This document shows positions 29,991-55,816 of a DNA stretch of 64,000 nt, piece after piece. Source of the DNA: Blastocystis sp. Blastoise. Lineage: Eukaryota > Sar > Bigyra > Opalinata > Blastocystidae. Position numbers and translations under genes: made by a program. The notes beneath the pieces are model-generated. The model saw only the letters and a program-made list of their open reading frames with translations. It ran no database searches and was not told the origin of the DNA. The stretch spans positions 1,182,501 through 1,246,500 of the forward strand of contig JBBPEB010000002.1 of assembly GCA_039096225.1 (NCBI GenBank). Direction: 5' to 3'. The stretch's first letter is position 1. Each line of letters opens with the position of its first letter.

Positions 29991-30326
29991 AATGTATTGT
30001 ATTTGAGTATTCTATATAGAATATATAGAATAAATATTTGTTATTGCTTATTGTTTTATTTATATTGCTCATTGTTTCTATAATATATATCATTTATATA
30101 TTTTAAGTTTTATATATAAACTAATGTACTTTTCTCAATAAATTGAAATTAATTATAAAATTTAAGAATTCAGTGTTTTGTTTATGCTTTTATAATCGTT
30201 ATGAGAAACAATATAATTTATAGATTAAAAAAGTAATTTATAGAAAATAACAAAACCAAAATATATTTTTAACCATTTCAAGTTAAAAACAAGGAACAAA
30301 AGCTTATTTGATATATATATATATGT
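29991..30326. other. Convergent intergenic region
   Basis: Short AT-rich spacer between the convergent surface-protein and SulP genes. An AATAAA-like element occurs near 30031 (AATAAATATT), but such sequences are frequent by chance here. Confidence 0.4.
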
Positions 30327-30968
30327 TTAAACAAGAATATCTGTTTGATTGAATACTATATTATATTTCTTGGCTTCTTTTTCATCAGTTGAAATCAAAC
30401 CATAAGCAGTTAAATGTTTAAGAACTTCTTCATCTTTTATATATAATGTCAGAGTAGAATATTTCTTTAATAATTCCTATATATTTTAATGTATAAATAA
30501 ATAAATAAATAAATATATATATATATAAATATAGATATATATATAAATATAAATGTATAAATATATATATACTTCAAAAGTCATGATAGAAGACATATCT
30601 ATATATAAAGTCGACGAACCATCTAATACTATAGGCTTATTATTCTCTTTAATTATTTTTTCAATTTTCTTTCTATATATATCTCTATTTAAGAAATGAA
30701 CACAAGAAGGAAGTATCACAACTGAATCTATATAGAATAATAATAATAATAAAAAGACATTAATAATAATATATACATTTTTCTTCAGGGAGAGATAATT
30801 GCTCATTCTTTATATTCAAAGCTATATATATGTAAATAATAATAATAAATAGAAATAATTAAACTATATATATATACCTTTCTTAAAGCATGCCACAATC
30901 ACGTGATATAAAATAATAAAAAGATTTGAACCAAAATTATATTTTATACCAGCTATACATATGAATAA

Positions 30969-31022
<54 letters not shown>

Positions 31023-31543
31023 CATATAATAATAATAATAATAATAAATACCATGTTTAAGGTTAACAATTGAACATTTGACGAGTAGACACAAAAGAGA
31101 AGTCGATATTCCCACGATTAAACCAGCTTCTGTGCCCATACATATATTCGCTAAAGAGCAGAAAAGGAAGGCCAAGAAATCGCATATATCAACTTTATAA
31201 CAAGTTACTATTTCATATAACTATATATAGAATAGTATATATATAGATTATTATATATAGTAATAAATATATATATATATATAAATAAATAAATAAATAT
31301 ATATAAATATATATATATATAATTGTTTAAATAAAGAAATTAAATTGACTTCAACGATAGCAGCCAGGGTACTGTTAGGAAGATATTTAATGATATCTAT
31401 ATATATATATATATAGTTATATAGTTATATATATACCAGTTAGTGTATAAAGAGTAATAATAATAATCACGGGAGAAACGAAATTATGAAAAGCAGTTTG
31501 AGCATCTATATATCATCATAAGTATATATAATATTGTTAATAC

Positions 31544-31584
<41 letters not shown>

Positions 31585-31686
31585 TATATATACGTAAGTT
31601 ATCAACTAGCGCGGTTCTCGAGAGGGATCCACAGGCGGGATAACAGGATAAGAAGGAGCCCGCCATATTACTGATACCTATGAAGG

Positions 31687-31769
<83 letters not shown>

Positions 31770-33465
31770 AATGCGATTAATTCTTGATTTTCATCAACGT
31801 GATAATTATGCTATATATATATATATAATAAATATATAAATATAAATATATATACTTTTCTAGCATATAATTTTCCAAGTGAAAAAGTGATAACGAATGA
31901 AATAATAGCAACAATAAAGGTACCTATAGAATAATAAACATATAATAATAAAATAATAATAATCATGGGAATATAACTATTTACCTGGAATAAGTTCAGT
32001 CACGTGATCAAAAGAGGGAATACGGAAAGATGGGAAACCTATATATATATAATAATGATAATAATAAATATAAAATACCCGCGGGAATAGGTTGATCACC
32101 AAGAATTTTAATATTATAATTCGTTTTTAAGTCGAAAATCCAACTTATAAAATCATATAAAGCAACTAATACCAACTCAATCGGTAAGGGTTGTTTAGGA
32201 AGATATTTCTTATTTAATTCTTTCATTATATATAATAATATAGTGGCCGATATACCTAAACCAAACTGCATCCAATTATAATTCTTCATCTATATATATA
32301 AGAATAATAATAAACATAATAATAATAATAAACATAAGAATAATAATAAACATATTAATAATAATTCTCTATACATTTTCTAAACTAAATAATTCAATAA
32401 CAACTCCTAAAAAGTCATCCTTCGTTACTTTAGCATCGAAATAGTGTTTTAATTGTGATCCACCAATATTAAACGCAGAGGAACAAGTAAAAGCAGTAAT
32501 CTATACATATAAATATATATAGAATTATTTCTAAGAAATAATTAAATTTATAGAATTTAAAAAAAAAAAAATCTTTTCAATAAATAATAAAAAAAACATA
32601 CAACTGTTTCTGATAATAAACACGTGATAACTCCTAATCTGCATATGCCAAGGAGAAATAGTATTCCACCTACTAATAAAGATAATAATAATACTGTTTT
32701 TATATATTCATCTAAATTAATATCTGGATTCACAATTGGAGAAACTGTGGAACCAACTAACATAGAGACTATACATATTATTCATAATAAACATAGTAAT
32801 ACTAATAAAATTCTCAAACTCTAATATACAACAATATCTATATATATATATACCCAGAGCAAAAGGACCAATATGTGCTTGCATTGATGTACCGAAAATA
32901 CCATATAAAAATACAGGAATAATACAACAATACAAACCATAAATTGGAGGTAATTTTGCCAACATGGCATATGCCATACTCTATATATATAATGATTAAT
33001 ATATAAAAATCAATTTAAATATACTTGTGGAATGGCCATGATACCAACGGTTAATCCTGCAACACAATCAAATTTTAACTTTTCAAGATTATATCTATAA
33101 GAACAAATTCAATTAAAACATAATACTCATGAAAACTAAGAATTAAATTTTATATATACGTAGCCATCCATTTTGTAATAGGGATGAATTGGTTCATTAC
33201 TCTTTTACATCCTTCACATTTCTATATAAAGTCATAAAGTATATAGTACATCAAAATCAACATACGGGAGAAACCTCAGGACTTTGTTGGGTAGTGTTAT
33301 CGACAACACCATTATCAGTTTTATTCTCATTCACTTCAATAACGTTTTCACCTAGATATTTAAATGATATATGACATATATAAATATTACTAAAATGACA
33401 GTAAAACATACTATTGCTATTTTCTGATAAAAGTGGTTGTTTTGTTTCGTTTTCCGTATTAGACA
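30327..33465 (-). CDS. SulP-family (SLC26) anion transporter with STAS domain
   Basis: Sulfate/anion transporter of the plasma or vacuolar membrane. Starts ATG 33465 (MSNTENETKQPLLSENSNS, a Leu-Leu-type sorting tail) and ends TAA at 30327; about 15 exons. Landmarks in order: the LKFDCVAGLTVGIMAIPQSM motif (SulP signature, exon junction after Q), LPPIYGLYCCIIPVFLYGIF, HIGPFALG, ELIALGISNMAGSFLSCYPA, CGSLSRTALVDN (the GSxSR motif), YLPNSTLAAIVEVNLISLFK, DFLAFLFCSLANICMGTEAG LIVG, and a C-terminal STAS domain with KPIVLDGSSTLYIDMSSIMT (the DxSxVxxxD-type loop) and AYGLISTDEK. All junctions are GT-AG and in frame except the one at about 31221-31320, where the exon has no GT before the TA repeat. 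Transported ion not determinable. Confidence 0.9.
31690..31767 (+). repeat. (TA)n microsatellite in SulP intron
   Basis: About 78 bases of uninterrupted TA dinucleotide, forming almost the whole intron between the EL IALG and ISNMAG exons of the SulP gene. Confidence 0.95.
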
Positions 33466-33562
33466 TATTCAAATTATATTATAAAGGGATGAAATATGGA
33501 GTAATCACTCTATACAAACTATTTAATTCAAAATCACTGAACTATCTCCAAAAAAGTGAATG

Positions 33563-35003
33563 TAGAGATGGGCAAAAGTAGCTACAAGTTTTGTGGCTAC
33601 TTGTAGCTACTTTGTAGCTGAAAATAGCTACCCAAAGTAGCTACAAATTTTCATGATTTTTTCACGGGAGAAAAAAGTGGTTTTTTTGTGTATGATAGAT
33701 ATTATCTCATGAATATGTTGAAGTTATAATATAAAGAGGAAAGCATTTTATATGCCATAGGTAGCCTATTTGAAGTGAAAGAATCCAAAAAAATAAGTTA
33801 GTCTTAACGATATTCAGAATTACAATTGGTAAATCAGAACAACGTTGAATATTGATGATTTAATTGATGATATAAATGTAAATGTTGTAGATAACCACAG
33901 TAGTATATATTAAATCCTAAAAAAGTATTTATAATAAATTGTTACTCTTTAATTACATGTCATTATAGTGAGATACCACCAAAAACATATCACAAAATGC
34001 TTAGATAACTACATTGAAACTATTAAGCCACTTTATATCATAAAATAATAAAACTTTCTATAATAAAAATATAATATTTCGTTATCGCATAGAATTTAAT
34101 TATTTTTCTTATTAAACGTGGTATTTAAAGCAAGTAGATTATTTTTAGTATATCATTTTAAATATTAACATGGTAATGTCACAGTTTTGAAATTATAAAA
34201 CAATTTTCCTGGTTGTGAGTACAATTACATGTAGATTATATAGAATAATATATTAACAAATTATTCAAATTATCTTTTGTGAACAAATAAATAAATGAAT
34301 ATACACAAAAACATTACTTTTAAGCAATAAGAACGATTAGAACGATGATCATAATGGAAATGAATATTTATTTAAAAAATAGCATCTTACTTTCAAGTAA
34401 TAGAAATTAAAAGACAATTTTTTAAATATACAAGACAAATTGAGATATTCTTTATACGAGAAATCACTAAATAAAATTACTACAAATGCATTTGTTTTAA
34501 TTACCTTACAATATATACATATTACTTTGTTCTGTGACCTATGACTGCCTTATTTTGAGTTATATTTGTTCTCTAAATGGAAGACTGTTCCATTTAAGTG
34601 TCATTTGATAAGATTATATTTGTAGTTTATTATCTTTTTCCACATTAAAAATCATTTATGATCAATAACGGTAGAATATGGCAGGGAATACGTAAAACAT
34701 AGGAAGCTATTCAAATTAGCCATACGTATAATCCTTTATTATATATCTTACATTGGTAAGCACAAGTCTGATATAATAATAATGATGTTTTAATTTCTAA
34801 TAGAATAATACTAAAGTAAATGTTGACCAATTATTATGTCCAATTATAAAAATGTTATACTAGAAGTGTAAGAAATAATATAATGAATGTAAAAATATAT
34901 TAAAACTATTTAAAAAATATGTCCTGGCTATTTGGAACAAGAATAAAAATTTTGCACATACTTTTTTTGAAAAAAGAAACTCCATGTACCTTGCCCATCT
35001 CTA
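33563..35003. mobile_element. Non-autonomous hAT-like transposon, 1,441 bp
   Basis: The ends are inverted repeats TAGAGATGGGCAA at 33563 and TTGCCCATCTCTA ending at 35003. The identical octamer AGTGAATG flanks both sides (33555-33562 and 35004-35011), an 8-bp target duplication as for hAT elements. Near the left end the heptamer GTAGCTAC/TAGCTAC recurs several times (33576-33650), like transposase-binding subterminal repeats. There is no open frame of useful length, so no transposase is encoded. It sits upstream of the SulP start, about 100 bases from the ATG. Confidence 0.9.
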
Positions 35004-35011
35004 AGTGAATG

Positions 35012-35744
35012 TGAGGAATTCTTGACACAAATTGTTATACCTATTGTGTATTTTTATTTTTTGCCTTATACTGATCGTATATTCGTGGGGATTTAGTATT
35101 ATTGATAGCCATTAATTAAATATTAACTAATGAACAACCAATGAAAATGATTTGTATTTCAATAGAAAAAAAGCAAAAAAACAAAAAAGAAAAAGAAAAC
35201 GAGAAATATTAATGACACGCATAGGACAGATTTGGTAATTATTTATATATTAGATGTAAAGAAATTCAAAATCACTAAATAATATATATTTATTATAAGA
35301 TGAATAGAGAAATGAAAGATGAAATGAAAATTTGAATGAAAACAAGTTTTTTAAATAGTTTATTACATTTGATTGAGAATAGAAGGACTTTATAAGAGGG
35401 TAACGTTTTTTCCATACATAGATAAGGCTTCCAGCTATACCTGGAACTAGTTCTTTTAGCAATTTGAAAAAATGATTTTTAAAATTATTGTGTACGTGAA
35501 CAAAACACATTGATAGGCATTACAAAAGTTAAATATACAAAAAATATACTTGATTAGAGATAACAAGAAATTACAATAAAAAGTAATATAAATTAAAAAA
35601 AAATAACATATAAAAAAGATAGCAAAAATTATAATTAAAAAAAAAATGAATTAAAATAATAACGACATTAAATCATGTTATAAATATATATACTATAAAA
35701 AATAAAATTGAATATATATATATATATATATGTATTTATGTAGT
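35012..35744. other. Intergenic region downstream of the RND gene
   Basis: Holds the 3' flank of the RND-type gene. The minus-strand frame 35250-35510 shows no family features. Otherwise A-rich with no recognised element. Confidence 0.4.
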
Positions 35745-41290
<5,546 letters not shown>

Positions 41291-42018
41291 TTATACAAAA
41301 TCTATGATTTAATGAATAAACTATGTGAAAAAAGAAGGATATTTGGTGAAAAATCAACTTGATTCAGGTTTATAACGAATTTTCTGTTTTAATCGCGAAA
41401 AACCGTATAAATGAAAAACTGTTCTTTCGAACTCTCTTCCTTCTTTTAGATTTCATTTTTGATTGGATAAATTGTGTTTTCGAATTCGTTTTAATTCTAT
41501 TCATTTTTTTCGTTTCTTTCTTTCAGTTCATTCTTTTTGGTTTCTAAATTTATCTTTCAAGTTATATTAATCATGAAATCAGTGTAGATATGTATATCTC
41601 AGAGTATTCAGAGAATTTCAGTAGAATAAATTATTTAAACTAGCTGATTTATTTTGATGAAGGCTAATTTATGTGTTTTAGTCATTCTTGATTACCTTAA
41701 AAACGGCGTTTAATCTTTGTTTGCAAGAAATATTAAAATATATTTAACAATGGATTTATAATATACTTTTATTTGCTTTTTAATGACTTATTTAGTATGC
41801 TAAAGAGTTTATAGTATGTATAAGTTCTAGATTATAATTAATCCAAATGAATTTATTTGTATAAATCTTAATAAACAAAAAAAACAATAAATTTATTTTA
41901 AAAAATATATATATATAATGCAGTATTTACTGAAAATGAATCATAAATAAATTAAATAGAAAAAATTGATGTTAAATAATGATATTAATATGTAAAAAAA
42001 TAATAAGGAGAGACGCTT
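41291..42018. other. Intergenic region between RND and PhoD-like genes
   Basis: Both flanking genes are on the minus strand, so this is the RND promoter region and the PhoD 3' flank. AT-rich, no coding frame supported. Confidence 0.45.
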
Positions 42019-44419
<2,401 letters not shown>

Positions 44420-45766
44420 CTTGTATATATAAAAAGAAGAATGAAATCAAAATTGTTTTCGTTTTCAAAAATGAATATTCGATCGAATCATTTGCTTCAG
44501 AAACACTTTTCTCTTGAGCATTCTCTAAACTGAATGTTTATCTTCTTATCCTAAAATATTTTAATTGAAAAACAAGATGAATAATTGAAGAGACACATAG
44601 TCTATTTGAGAAAGAGAATAAGAAGAGTCAAGAGTCAGTTTTACATTCACTATTGAATACTATTATTCTTTTACAACATTAAACAATAGTCATTGATATG
44701 TCAAAAATGTGATACAAACATATGGATTATTTCCTTTCATGAAAACCATAGCATAATTAAAAACTCGTGACTAACTTTTTTCTATATGACCTAATTATAC
44801 TGATGAATGGTCGATTATGTCCTAGAACACACAAAAGAAATAATTATTAAACATTTCAATGCCAAGCTCATTTACAAAAATAATCATCATTTTTAAGAAT
44901 ATGACTAATGAGTAAAACCTAATCATAGCTTGTTCATTGTATGTCTGTATATCGTAATTCATGCAAATTCCATTCTTAAACTTTTACAATATTTCAAAAA
45001 TGTAACCTTCATACAATCTCTACATATGATAGAACTTTTGTTCCACCTTAATAGCAGCCTTATGAAATATCATCAATATTGATTCAGAGAAAAAATGGGA
45101 AAAACAAAGAATTAAGATTAAAAGACATAATGAGTGTTTTCTTATGAAAACGCGATTATTTGATGTGAAATAGCTCATATATCCATTCTAAACAATCACT
45201 TGGCCATATAAATAGCCATCAGTTACGGAAAGTTAAGTTCTTTGCTCTTCACACCAAACAATGAAGGAATAAAAGAAATAAAAAATATGTAAAACATAAT
45301 ATAAATAATCAGTAGATATTAAAAAACAGAAAAAAAAATGAAAAATCAAATAATATAATATAGATAAGTAAGGAAACTATATGAGGAAAAAAAAGAAAAA
45401 TGAGCACCTTTTTATACCGATGAATATGCCGGCAGTTGATGTGAGAATAATAGATGATTATAAACCACGGGAATATCTTTGAATAGCAAAGAAATTTGAA
45501 AAATGATCAAAATAATTTCGATTGTGATAAAAATGTTTTTTGACTGAAACAATTCCAAATATTCTTTGTTTTTTTTAAATTTAGTAAAGAGTATTTAATA
45601 ATTATATAAATACTAGTTATTTCACATCGATAGATAAGTATTCTATCTATTTTCGTTATATACAAAAGAGAAAGATTTATTAAACAAAGAATCTTTCACT
45701 GATTTGCTGTTCAACCTCGTCGTTTCTTCTTTTAATCTTCTTATATTAACAGATATTTTATTCCCC
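44420..45766. other. Divergent intergenic region, PhoD-like / FYR gene
   Basis: About 1.35 kb between divergently transcribed genes. Contains both promoters by position. No coding frame, inverted repeat or RNA gene was recognised. Confidence 0.5.
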
Positions 45767-46657
45767 ATGGAAGAAGATACAGATTTTAAAGTAATTTCTC
45801 TGATTGAATAATTTCTATGCCTATATTTATAGACCTGCGACGATTTGTCTCGTTTGTTTTTCTATTCGTATATTCATCTATTTGAATTCTAATTATTCTA
45901 GTAAAAATAATGATAAAAATGGAAAAAACTACGCACTATTTTTGAAAAGAGCACAAATTGCTATATCCTTTTTATGATACAGTTTATAGTTATTAGATTT
46001 TATCAGTATTTCATTTATAGTTTATCTTAATAATTTTACGCAACTTCCCTAATTCAAAAAGGAATTCCTTTTTATGATATTGATGCAATTGAACTTGTTA
46101 TTCTGTAAATATACTAAATATTTATTGTACTATATAAATGAATATAGGAACAACTATGATGAAGAGAAAACCATTAGTCAAATTCTCTCTTTCAATCATT
46201 ATGATTCTTCTAAAGTTTCTACTTATGTTCAATGTATATTGACATTAGAACAAAAACAATTATTTGCATCGTGTATATATATTTTAATTTTTATTAAATA
46301 TTTATGCTTATTATATTATATATTATTAATTCTAGTATTTATGCAATTTCAAGAAGATATGTATGATATATATAAATCATTTAATAATGTATTCTCCATA
46401 TATGATATGCTATTCTATTATTATACAGAGTTCAGATATACTGATGTGTATATATATATGATATTTATTATATATTATATATATTATATTATATATATAG
46501 ATATAAAGAGTGGTATATATTACATTCTTCACATCCGTTACCCTCCGTCATTCCCGCCAGATCAACCCACCAAACAAAAGGAGAAATACGTATATATATA
46601 TGTTATTATTATTATTATTATTATTATGTTTATTATTATTATTATTATTATCATTAC

Positions 46658-46688
<31 letters not shown>

Positions 46689-49600
46689 AATCTATATATA
46701 TATATATATAGCTCCTGTTGTTATTAATAATACTACTATATTAAACATTGGACAATTTGTGAAATTAGATTCAGTATATAATTATTATTATTATATTTAT
46801 AATTATATTATATATATATATATACATATATATAGTTTATTTCGAAAGATATGATTTATTTATATAATTTTAAAAGTGTTACACAACTCCCTTCACAATT
46901 TTACCGCGGGAAACAAATTCATTATTATAGTGAAGTATATATGTAAGCAATAATTTATTCTATCGTTTTTAGATCCTTGCACGTGAGGGTCGTCCAATAT
47001 TTCGTGTTTCTACAGATGAGTCACATGATTCTTACGTTGAGGGAAACACAATGGATGAAGTCTGGACACTATTTTTAAAAGTATATTATACATATTATTA
47101 TACATATTATTATACTTATTATTATACATATTATTATACATATTATTATACATATTATTATACATATTATTATACATATTATTATACATATTATTATACT
47201 TATTATTATACATATTATTATACTTATTATTATATTATTATTATACTTATTATACTTATTATTATACTTATTATTATACTTATTATTATACTTATTATTA
47301 TACTTATTATTATACTTATTATTATACTTATTATTATACTTATTATTATACTTATTATTATACATATTATTATACTTATTATTATATAGAAGAATCATTC
47401 TATTTCTTCTCTATCTTTTATGGCTGGTAGTAATTTATTTGGATATAATATTGATATATTACTATTTATCGAAGAATATATTCCAAAAGATCAACGAGAA
47501 GGGTATATATATATTATTATCTATGTAATAATATATATATATATATATAGATATATACCTGTATCAGAAAGATTATATACTTCAGACTATCTACACTCCA
47601 CACAACGTATATATATATATAATATCAATATATTCTATATAGATAAACGTATTAATAATGATTTGCATTTACATTTCTCTATTCTTCAACCTTTAACTAC
47701 ATTAATGGATTATTCGTGTTTATTTATGTCTCATCATCAACCAATAGAATCATCACAAACTCTCAAAACCCCACAAGCGTCACCCATAGCAATAAAACAT
47801 AAGTCTGTTTCTCTTCCTCCTAATCAATCGTCAGTAATTCTTGAGTCATGTGCTATTCAAAAGATTCCATCGCTTTCCACTATCTCTGAAGAGAATAGTA
47901 TTTCACCAATCCCTCTTTCAGTATCTCCACCTCCTCCTGCTCCTCTCTATAATCGTACCTCTTCCCCAGTTTCCCCAGTTTCTCCAATAGTAGATCTTCC
48001 TCCTCTTCTTCCTCTTCCTCTTGACCTATATATACAATTACATATTGAACCACCTCTTCTCCTTCAACAACCTCCTTATAATTATTCTTTAGAAGAATAT
48101 AATCGTAAAACTAAAGAAAATATTGTTAGTAAAGAAAATGATAAAAATAATACTATTAGTATTAATCAATCATTTATTGATACTATTTTATTAAAATATA
48201 ATAATATGAATAATATGACAAATAATATTGTTTCAAATCATTTTATGTCTTCATCTCAGTCTCAAGTAGATTCCCGTCGGAATCCATCTCTATGTACTTC
48301 AAAACGTATGATGGAGAATGAAGATGAAGATAAAGAATGGCAGTATTTCTTATCTTTAGCAGATGAGAATGAAAAGAAGAGAAATAATAATAATGATAAA
48401 AAGAATAAGAAGTCTAAGAAGAATAAGAATAAAAAAATAAATAATAAAGAAAATGAAAACGATATGTATGTACCTACAACGTTGATACCCTTATTAGCAA
48501 AAGATCAACATAAATATCATACAGTTGGTGCTAAAAGGAAACGTATAATAGGACTTGATGCTGAAGAAGAAAAAGAGGAAAATCAATTGGTTGAACCAAT
48601 TAAATCTAAAGATGACACTCTTTATCATGATAATAATAAGATATCTAACAATAATATTATCTATTCTCCTGATAATAATAATAATGAGATTAATAATGAT
48701 GAGAATAATAATCAATCCTATAATGATGATGATGATGATGATGAATTTGAAGCCGAACTCTTATCAAATAAGAAGAAAATGAAAAAAATAAAAGTATCAA
48801 ATAATAATATTTCAGAAAATAATAATAATAATAATATTTCAGATAATAATAATATAACTTATAATAATAATAATACATTGATGAACGTCAGTACAAACGA
48901 TATTCCTATAAATGCTAGTTATGAGTATACAAATACTGATAATAAATCTACTAATAGGAATGAATCTATAAATACCCGCCAAAGAAAAAGGAGGGAAAGA
49001 AGTTCATTCTCAATGGATTCATATATGTTTGATGATGATGATGATATATATATGAATAAGAAATGGGATAATGATGATGATAATGATGATGATAATGATG
49101 ATGATGATGATGATGATTATAGAGAAGAAGAAGAAATAGTGAAAAAAAATAAGAGACAGTTAAAAGGAGGGAAATCAAGAACTAATAAACAAACTGTATA
49201 TATTTTATATTATATTTGTTTATTATCATATTATATTTGTTCATACTAATTTTCATATTATAATAAATACATGTTTTACATTTATCATAATAATAACAAC
49301 AATATTATATATATAAATATATATATATATATAGATTATTACCTATGATAGTAATGGAAATCGAATGTATTGTTGTCCTTTAAAAACGTGTCCATTTAAA
49401 TCCACAAAAGAAGAAGTTGAAAAACATGTTCTTGAAAAACATCGAAAGAATTTAAAATATAAATGTCCTTATGAAAATTGTCAATATGCAACTTCTTCTT
49501 CGGGTTATTTTCGTGTTCATATACGTACCCATACTGGCTATTCTCCTTATATATGTAAAATAAAAGGATGTAATTATAAAGCAAATCAAGTATCGAATAT

Positions 49601-50072
49601 TATATGTCATTATAGATCAAATCATCCTGATTCTCCTCAATATAAATGTACATTTCCAAATTGTAATTATACAAGTTATTTAGAAAGTAGTTTTCTATAT
49701 CATATGAAAAAACATAATTCAAATACAACTACTATTTATTATTGTATATTATGTCCCTATCATATTAATAATAAACAAGAGTTTATTAATCATTGTAAAA
49801 CTCATTCAAATTATGTATTTACATGTTCAAAGAAAGATTGCTCGTTTAGTACAAATGATTATAGTGAATTAGATAAACATATGATAACACATAAACAAAA
49901 GAAAGAATTTAATTGTTTATATCAAGATTGTCCTTTTTCAACGAATTCTTATGAAAAATTAGAATCACATATGGAAAAATATCATGATTTATTTGATGAT
50001 GATGATGATAATGATGATGATGATAATAATAGCAATAATAGCGATTTCTATTATGAAGAATTATTTTCTTAA
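45767..50072 (+). CDS. FYRN-FYRC domain protein with seven C-terminal C2H2 zinc fingers
   Basis: Predicted 1,039-residue nuclear protein from 14 exons (45767-45790, 45833-45867, 45902-45962, 46040-46104, 46148-46272, 46336-46447, 46501-46589, 46712-46773, 46836-46934, 46973-47080, 47390-47502, 47551-47606, 47643-49195, 49335-50072). The third intron is AT-AC; the rest are GT-AG. Residues about 130-255 read as FYRN (NIGQFVKLDS, then ISKDMIYLYNFKSVTQLPSQ) followed by FYRC (RPIFRVSTDESHDSY, DEVWTLFLK, AGSNLFGYNIDILLFIEEY). The centre is disordered: Pro/Ser-rich, then poly-acidic and Lys-rich blocks. The last exon has seven C2H2 fingers (CQYATSSSGYFRVHIRTH is typical) and an acidic tail. FYR domains bind partners in chromatin regulators such as KMT2 and TBRG1; fingers suggest sequence-specific DNA binding. 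Confidence 0.85.
45963..46039 (+). other. AT-AC (U12-type) intron, 77 bp
   Basis: Starts with a perfect U12 donor ATATCCTTTTT and ends TTTATCTTAATAATTTTAC, where TATCTTAAT resembles the U12 branch consensus TTCCTTAAC and lies about ten bases from the terminal AC. Removal joins ...FLKRAQIA to ATSLIQKGIPFYDIDAIELV in phase 0. Without removal the frame stops at TGA 45973-45975. Confidence 0.85.
47081..47387 (+). repeat. Intron minisatellite of TATTATTATACAT/TATTATTATACTT units
   Basis: About 300 bases of a 13-bp-class unit repeated over 20 times, drifting from ...TACAT to ...TACTT midway. It fills the intron separating the two halves of the FYRC domain. Confidence 0.95.
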
Positions 50073-50805
50073 TGAAGTTTATAATGTTTTAATTATCATA
50101 TTACATTTTATTATATATATATATTTGGAATCGTGTATAGATCCTTGTTTTTCTTCTCTTATATTTATACTCATCATATTTTTAGTATATATATTTTATT
50201 GTTTATTTTTCTATTTTTTGTACTTTTTTCTTTTACATTTGTTTATCGTTTCTTCTCTATTCTTTATACACTCTACTTTTTTTATATAAATTAATATACA
50301 CTTTTGCTGTTTTACTGTTTCTATGATTGTTTTTTATCTATTACATGCTGTTTTTTATTTCATCTTATTATTGTTCATGTATTCTATAAGAATGTATGAC
50401 TTTTCGTTCTAATTTTTCTTTTTTCTATTGATTTTATTCCTATTTAGTTATCCAGACATATTTATTTGATTCGTTTCTTTTTGTGATAGACCTAGGCATA
50501 AGTCTCTTTGCACTTTAAACAACTTGAAAATCAGCATGCTTTATAATCTAGCAAAATTAATTTGGAAATTTTTTTATTTCAACAAGTGATTTCCTTATGC
50601 TACTCTCATATAATTTCTTATTCTTTATATGCAATCTAAAAGCACATATACCCTAAAATCGTTTAACAATAACAGAAAAAACATAAAAACGAAAATATAA
50701 TGAATTATCATGATTATAGTTATTAATATACCTAAAAAATAAAAATTTAAAAAAACCCACAATTTTTTGTAGTCTTCTTTTCTTTTCTTTTCTTGAGTTT
50801 ATATT
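50073..50805. other. Intergenic region upstream of the importin gene
   Basis: About 730 bases of T-rich sequence between two plus-strand genes. No coding frame or element recognised. Confidence 0.5.
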
Positions 50806-55488
<4,683 letters not shown>

Positions 55489-55816
55489 TTAATATATATA
55501 TATTTAAAAGAGCGTTTATATATATAATTCTATTCAATCGTAGTCTTTCTTCTTTTCTTTTCCTTTTATATAATATATATAATATATCTGTTTTCTATTT
55601 CATTAAATAATTGTTATTTAGTTATAGAGTGTATATAATTATTTAATTGAGATATCTATTTTCATTTCTATCTATTTCTCTAGTATTTTTGCTTAGTATT
55701 TTTTATATATACATAATAATACAAAACACATATAAAAAATATTCATAAATACTTAACATTACAATAAATACTTCATAATATATAAATTATATATTTAAAT
55801 AAAGCATTTAAATAAT
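55489..55816. other. Convergent intergenic region
   Basis: Short AT-rich spacer between the 3' ends of the importin and protease genes. Confidence 0.4.

Noticed and set aside
46040-46104. ATG at 46074 as an alternative start of the FYR gene
   Set aside because: Its frame differs from the one that connects to the FYRN exons; upstream exons with an AT-AC intron give a continuous frame.
47081-47387. CRISPR-like regular repeat array
   Set aside because: Units are contiguous without unique spacers and lie in a eukaryotic intron; it is a minisatellite.
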